From: Streptomyces noursei
Lineage (GTDB): Bacteria > Actinomycetota > Actinomycetes > Streptomycetales > Streptomycetaceae
Assembly (NCBI RefSeq): GCF_016917755.1
Contig: NZ_CP070326.1
Span: forward strand, 6,944,001 to 7,008,000
Direction: 5' to 3'
DNA: 64,000 nucleotides
The notes below the pieces were generated by a model. That model had not been told where the DNA came from. It was given only the letters and a program-made list of their open reading frames with translations, and did no database searches. Position numbers and translations under genes: made by a program. Positions 61,235-64,000 of the stretch are shown one piece after another (positions within the stretch are counted from its first letter, which is position 1; each line of letters opens with the position of its first letter).

Positions 61235-62173
61235 GTGAACACCGTCGCCCCCGCTCCGCGGGTCATCGCCGTCGTCGGCCCCACCGCGGCCGGAAAGTCC
61301 GATCTGGGCGTCGCGCTCGCCCGGCACCTGGGCGGTGAGGTGATCAACGCCGACTCCATGCAGCTCTACCGCGGCATGGACATCGGCACCGCCAAACTCA
61401 CCCCCGAGGAGCGAGGGGGCGTCCCGCACCACCTCCTCGACATCTGGGATGTCACCCGCGCGGCCAACGTCGCCGAGTACCAGCGGCTGGCCCGCGCCGA
61501 GATCGACCGGCTGTTGGCCGAGGGGCGCACCCCGGTCCTGGTCGGCGGCTCCGGCCTCTACGTCCGCGGCGCCCTGGACGTCCTGGACTTCCCCGGCACC
61601 GACCCCGCCGTGCGCGCCCGCCTGGAGGCCGAGCTCGCCGAGCAGGGCAGCGGTGCCCTGCACGCCCGGCTCGCCGCCGCCGACCCGGAGGCGGCCCGCG
61701 CCATCCTGGCCAGCAACGGCCGCCGGATCGTGCGCGCCCTGGAGGTCATCGAGCTCACCGGCCGCCCGTTCACCGCCAACCTCCCGCGCCACGAAGCGAT
61801 CTACGACACCCTGCAGATCGGCGTGGACGTCGAGCGCCCCGAGCTCGACGAGCGGATCGCCACACGGGTCGACCGGATGTGGGAGGCCGGCCTGGTCGAC
61901 GAGGTGCGCGGACTGGAGGCCGAGGGGCTGCGCGAGGGCCTCACCGCCTCGCGGGCGCTCGGGTACCAGCAGGTCCTGGCGTACCTGGCGGGGGAGTGCA
62001 CCGAGCAGGCGGCGCGCGACGAGACGGTGCGCGCCACCAAGCGCTTCGCGCGCCGTCAGGACTCGTGGTTCCGCCGGGACCCGCGGGTCCACTGGCTCAG
62101 CGGCGCCGCCGACCGACGGGCCGACCTCCCGTCCCTGGCACTGGCGTTGCTCGAACGACCGGTCACAGCCTGA
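61235..62173 (+). CDS. miaA: tRNA dimethylallyltransferase MiaA
   Basis: 312 residues from GTG 61235. P-loop GPTAAGKS (15-22), NADSMQLYRGMDIGTAKLT, GGSGLYVRGALD, and the C-terminal ATKRFARRQDSWFRRDPRVHWL. It transfers a dimethylallyl group to A37 of tRNA, the substrate of MiaB. The ribosome site is weak (GGGAGG about 17 bases upstream). Confidence 0.96.
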   Translation: MNTVAPAPRVIAVVGPTAAGKSDLGVALARHLGGEVINADSMQLYRGMDIGTAKLTPEERGGVPHHLLDIWDVTRAANVAEYQRLARAEIDRLLAEGRTPVLVGGSGLYVRGALDVLDFPGTDPAVRARLEAELAEQGSGALHARLAAADPEAARAILASNGRRIVRALEVIELTGRPFTANLPRHEAIYDTLQIGVDVERPELDERIATRVDRMWEAGLVDEVRGLEAEGLREGLTASRALGYQQVLAYLAGECTEQAARDETVRATKRFARRQDSWFRRDPRVHWLSGAADRRADLPSLALALLERPVTA

Positions 62174-62276
62174 TCACGTCATGGCATCGGGACGCTCCGG
62201 CCGTCATCCGGGCCCCTGAGGGCGTGTCATCATCGACCATCGATCGAGGCGTGCAAGCTGGCAGTGGGGAGGGCGC

Positions 62277-62837
62277 GTGGCAATGGAGGCCGGCCCTCGC
62301 AACCGAGCCCAACAACCGGACCGGGACGGTGCCGGGGCGGCGGCGCAGGCCGCGGACGGCCCGGCCGTGCACGACGCCCGCCCCGAGCCGGACGACCGCC
62401 TCCACACCCCCGAAGACGGCATCCCCGACGGCCACCCGGCCACCCTCGACGCCTCGGACGGCCCCGACGCGGAGCCCGGCCAGGCCCCCGAGGGCGGCGA
62501 GTCCTTCCGCGACCTGCGCCCGCCCCGGCGGCTGCGGTTGTGGCAGCTCGCCCCGATAGTGGCGCTGGCCGCCGTCGGCTCGCTGATGTTCGCCTTCCCG
62601 CTGGCCTTCGAGTTCGGCGGCGACGGCGGCGCGGTGATCGCCATGCTCGGCCTGCTGCTGTGCTGCTGCGCCGCCGGCGCGGGCATGATGGCGGCCCGCC
62701 GGGTCGGCCATACCTGGCCCGGCCTCCCGGTCCGCGGCTCCGGGCGCCGCGCCAGCTGGCGGGTGGTCCTCCTGTACGCGGCCGTGGTCGCCGTCCTCGC
62801 CGCACTGGCGATCTGGCGGGTGGCCCGCCTCCGCTGA
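62277..62837 (+). CDS. Hypothetical membrane protein
   Basis: 186 residues from GTG 62277 (GGGGAGGG upstream; ATG 62283 also possible). An acidic, Pro/Asp-rich N-terminal 80 residues precede three membrane segments (LWQLAPIVALAAVGSLMFAFPLAF, AVIAMLGLLLCCCAAGAGMMA with three adjacent Cys, VVLLYAAVVAVLAALAIW). Not assigned to a family. Lies between miaA and dapF. Confidence 0.78.
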   Translation: MAMEAGPRNRAQQPDRDGAGAAAQAADGPAVHDARPEPDDRLHTPEDGIPDGHPATLDASDGPDAEPGQAPEGGESFRDLRPPRRLRLWQLAPIVALAAVGSLMFAFPLAFEFGGDGGAVIAMLGLLLCCCAAGAGMMAARRVGHTWPGLPVRGSGRRASWRVVLLYAAVVAVLAALAIWRVARLR

Positions 62838-62925
62838 GGCCCCGCTCCCCGGCCCGGCGCCCCCCTGGGCTGCCGCGGCCCGGCCCCGACCGGCCGATGC
62901 TCCGCCCTCCCCGTAGGATTCAGGG

Positions 62926-63804
62926 GTGAACAGCACGCAGCGCATCGCCTTCCTCAAGGGCCACGGCACCGAGAACGACTTCGTGATCGTCCCGGATCCG
63001 GACGGCCGGATCGACCTGCCCTCGACCGCCGTCGCCCGGCTCTGCGACCGCCGCGCCGGAGTGGGCGGCGACGGGCTGCTGCACGTGGTCCGGTCCGCCG
63101 CGCACCCGGAGGCGCGGGCGATGGCCGACGACGCCGAGTGGTTCATGGACTACCGCAACGGCGACGGCACGATCGCCGAGATGTGCGGCAACGGCCTCCG
63201 GGTCTTCGCCCGCTACCTCCTGTACGCCGGGCTGGTCGAGGCCGGCGACGTCGCGATCGCCACCCGCGCCGGGGTGCTCCGGGTGCACCTCGCCAAGACC
63301 GGCGACGTGACCGTCTCCATGGGGCGCGCCGTGCTCCCCGAGGACGGCGTGGTGGTCGAGGTCGGCGGGCGCAGCTGGCCGGCCCGCAACGTCAACATGG
63401 GCAACCCGCACGCCGTCGCGTTCGTCGAGGACCTGGCGCACGCCGGTGAGCTGCGGGAACAGCCGGAGTTCGGCCCGGCCGCGGTGTACCCGGACGGTGT
63501 GAACATCGAGTTCGTCGTGGACCGCGGCCCGCGCCACGTGGCGATGCGGGTGCACGAGCGGGGCTCCGGCGAGACCCGTTCCTGTGGCACCGGTGCCTGT
63601 GCGGTGGCCGTCGCCACGGCCCGCCGGGACGGCCTGGACCCGGCCGCGACCGGCACCCCGGTGACGTACGTCGTCGATGTGCTGGGCGGCAGCCTGACCA
63701 TCACCGAGCTGCCGGACGGCACGGTCGAGATGACCGGTCCGGCCGTGATCGTGGCCGAGGGCACCTTCGCGCCGGAGTGGCTGGCGGGCGCGTTCGCCGG
63801 CTGA
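62926..63804 (+). CDS. dapF: Diaminopimelate epimerase
   Basis: 292 residues from GTG 62926. The two catalytic Cys are present: MCGNGLR (Cys87) and SCGTGAC (Cys220), with KGHGTENDFV at the start and NVNMGNPHAVAFV in the middle. It interconverts LL- and meso-diaminopimelate; Streptomyces walls carry the LL form and lysine synthesis needs the meso form. Confidence 0.97.
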   Translation: MNSTQRIAFLKGHGTENDFVIVPDPDGRIDLPSTAVARLCDRRAGVGGDGLLHVVRSAAHPEARAMADDAEWFMDYRNGDGTIAEMCGNGLRVFARYLLYAGLVEAGDVAIATRAGVLRVHLAKTGDVTVSMGRAVLPEDGVVVEVGGRSWPARNVNMGNPHAVAFVEDLAHAGELREQPEFGPAAVYPDGVNIEFVVDRGPRHVAMRVHERGSGETRSCGTGACAVAVATARRDGLDPAATGTPVTYVVDVLGGSLTITELPDGTVEMTGPAVIVAEGTFAPEWLAGAFAG

Positions 63805-64000
63805 CGGGCGCCGGAGCACGCCCCTCGCCCAGGGGAAGCGGTTTCGGCGAGGAGAAACGATTCCGGCCAGAAAGTTCCCTCGAATGGGTGATCCGTTTCA
63901 CGCTGAGCGAGAGGCGGACAGCACTGCGTGATGGGCTCGGTAGCATCAAGCACCGGCCCAGGCGCCCGAACTGACGGCGTCCCACCGCCGGTCGACGCCG
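63805..64000 (+). other. Intergenic region after dapF to window end
   Basis: Holds a 7-bp inverted repeat CCTCGCC (63823-63829) and GGCGAGG (63846-63852) that could end dapF transcription. The rest is relatively A/T-richer and may carry the promoter of the next gene outside the window; no gene seen. Confidence 0.4.

Overview
The window is about 64 kb of high-GC chromosome from a Streptomyces. Evidence: about 70% GC with strong GC3 bias, frequent GTG starts, an actinobacterial 16S gene, a tRNA-free 16S-23S spacer, and a gene order matching the conserved Streptomyces core: rnj, rRNA operon, osaC/osaAB, ftsK, rimO-pgsA-cinA-clgR, dps, recA-recX, gluABCD with gluRK, miaB-miaA, dapF. I see no insertion sequence, prophage, CRISPR array or integration scar. 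The species cannot be fixed from this alone.

Layout. 1-7.7 kb: 3' end of the RNase J gene and its terminator, one complete rRNA operon (16S-23S-5S) with tandem promoter-like elements, a boxA-like antitermination motif and a strong terminator, a shortened DegT-like gene and tRNA-Thr(GGT). 7.7-17.1 kb: osmoadaptation locus, with the multidomain phosphatase OsaC divergent from the giant hybrid kinase OsaA (ten 92-residue HAMP-type repeats) and response regulator OsaB. 17.2-25.5 kb: FtsK, a RodZ-like HTH membrane protein, the RimO-PgsA-CinA run with 4-base overlaps, ClgR and a Dps ferritin. 25.6-36.4 kb: an Nei/Fpg glycosylase with the Lhr helicase, an AraC regulator with AzlCD, a toroid-like hypothetical, a 27-codon leader-type ORF and a secreted propeller-like protein. 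36.5-42 kb: two TerD genes around a transglycosylase-like gene, an ArsR regulator, an LCP cell-wall ligase and a membrane protein. 42.4-45.9 kb: DUF3046, an AI-2E family protein, recA (LexA box) and recX. 46-49 kb: FAD monooxygenase, a Cys-ending leader peptide, cysteine dioxygenase and rhodanese, all on the minus strand. 49-58 kb: GluABCD glutamate importer, the divergent GluRK two-component system, a TAXI binding protein, and a LysR regulator divergent from a DinB/maleylpyruvate-isomerase-like gene. 58-64 kb: miaB, a LigB-like gene, an acidic Ala/Glu-rich gene, miaA, a membrane protein and dapF.

Most notable points. (1) Two short ORFs, at 34634-34717 and 47125-47211, share the pattern RR-x3-DL-x-R-x-A-x3-CR, typical of actinobacterial leader peptides; the second has three Cys codons, ends with Cys as its last sense codon, and sits directly before cysteine dioxygenase, suggesting cysteine-responsive control. 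(2) Both terD genes have the same promoter layout: an ATTGCGCAA palindrome two or three bases from a GGAAC element, then N18 and GTT, resembling an ECF/SigR-type promoter; a third palindrome copy lies at 42118-42129. (3) A perfect 8-bp inverted repeat spaced by 12 bp lies between gluA and gluR. (4) The lhr gene carries near-identical 35-base in-frame repeats. (5) A 12-bp tandem repeat lies between gluK and the TAXI gene.

Gene names taken from Streptomyces coelicolor (osaABC, clgR, dpsB, gluABCD, gluRK) rest on domain content plus gene order and were not checked by database search.
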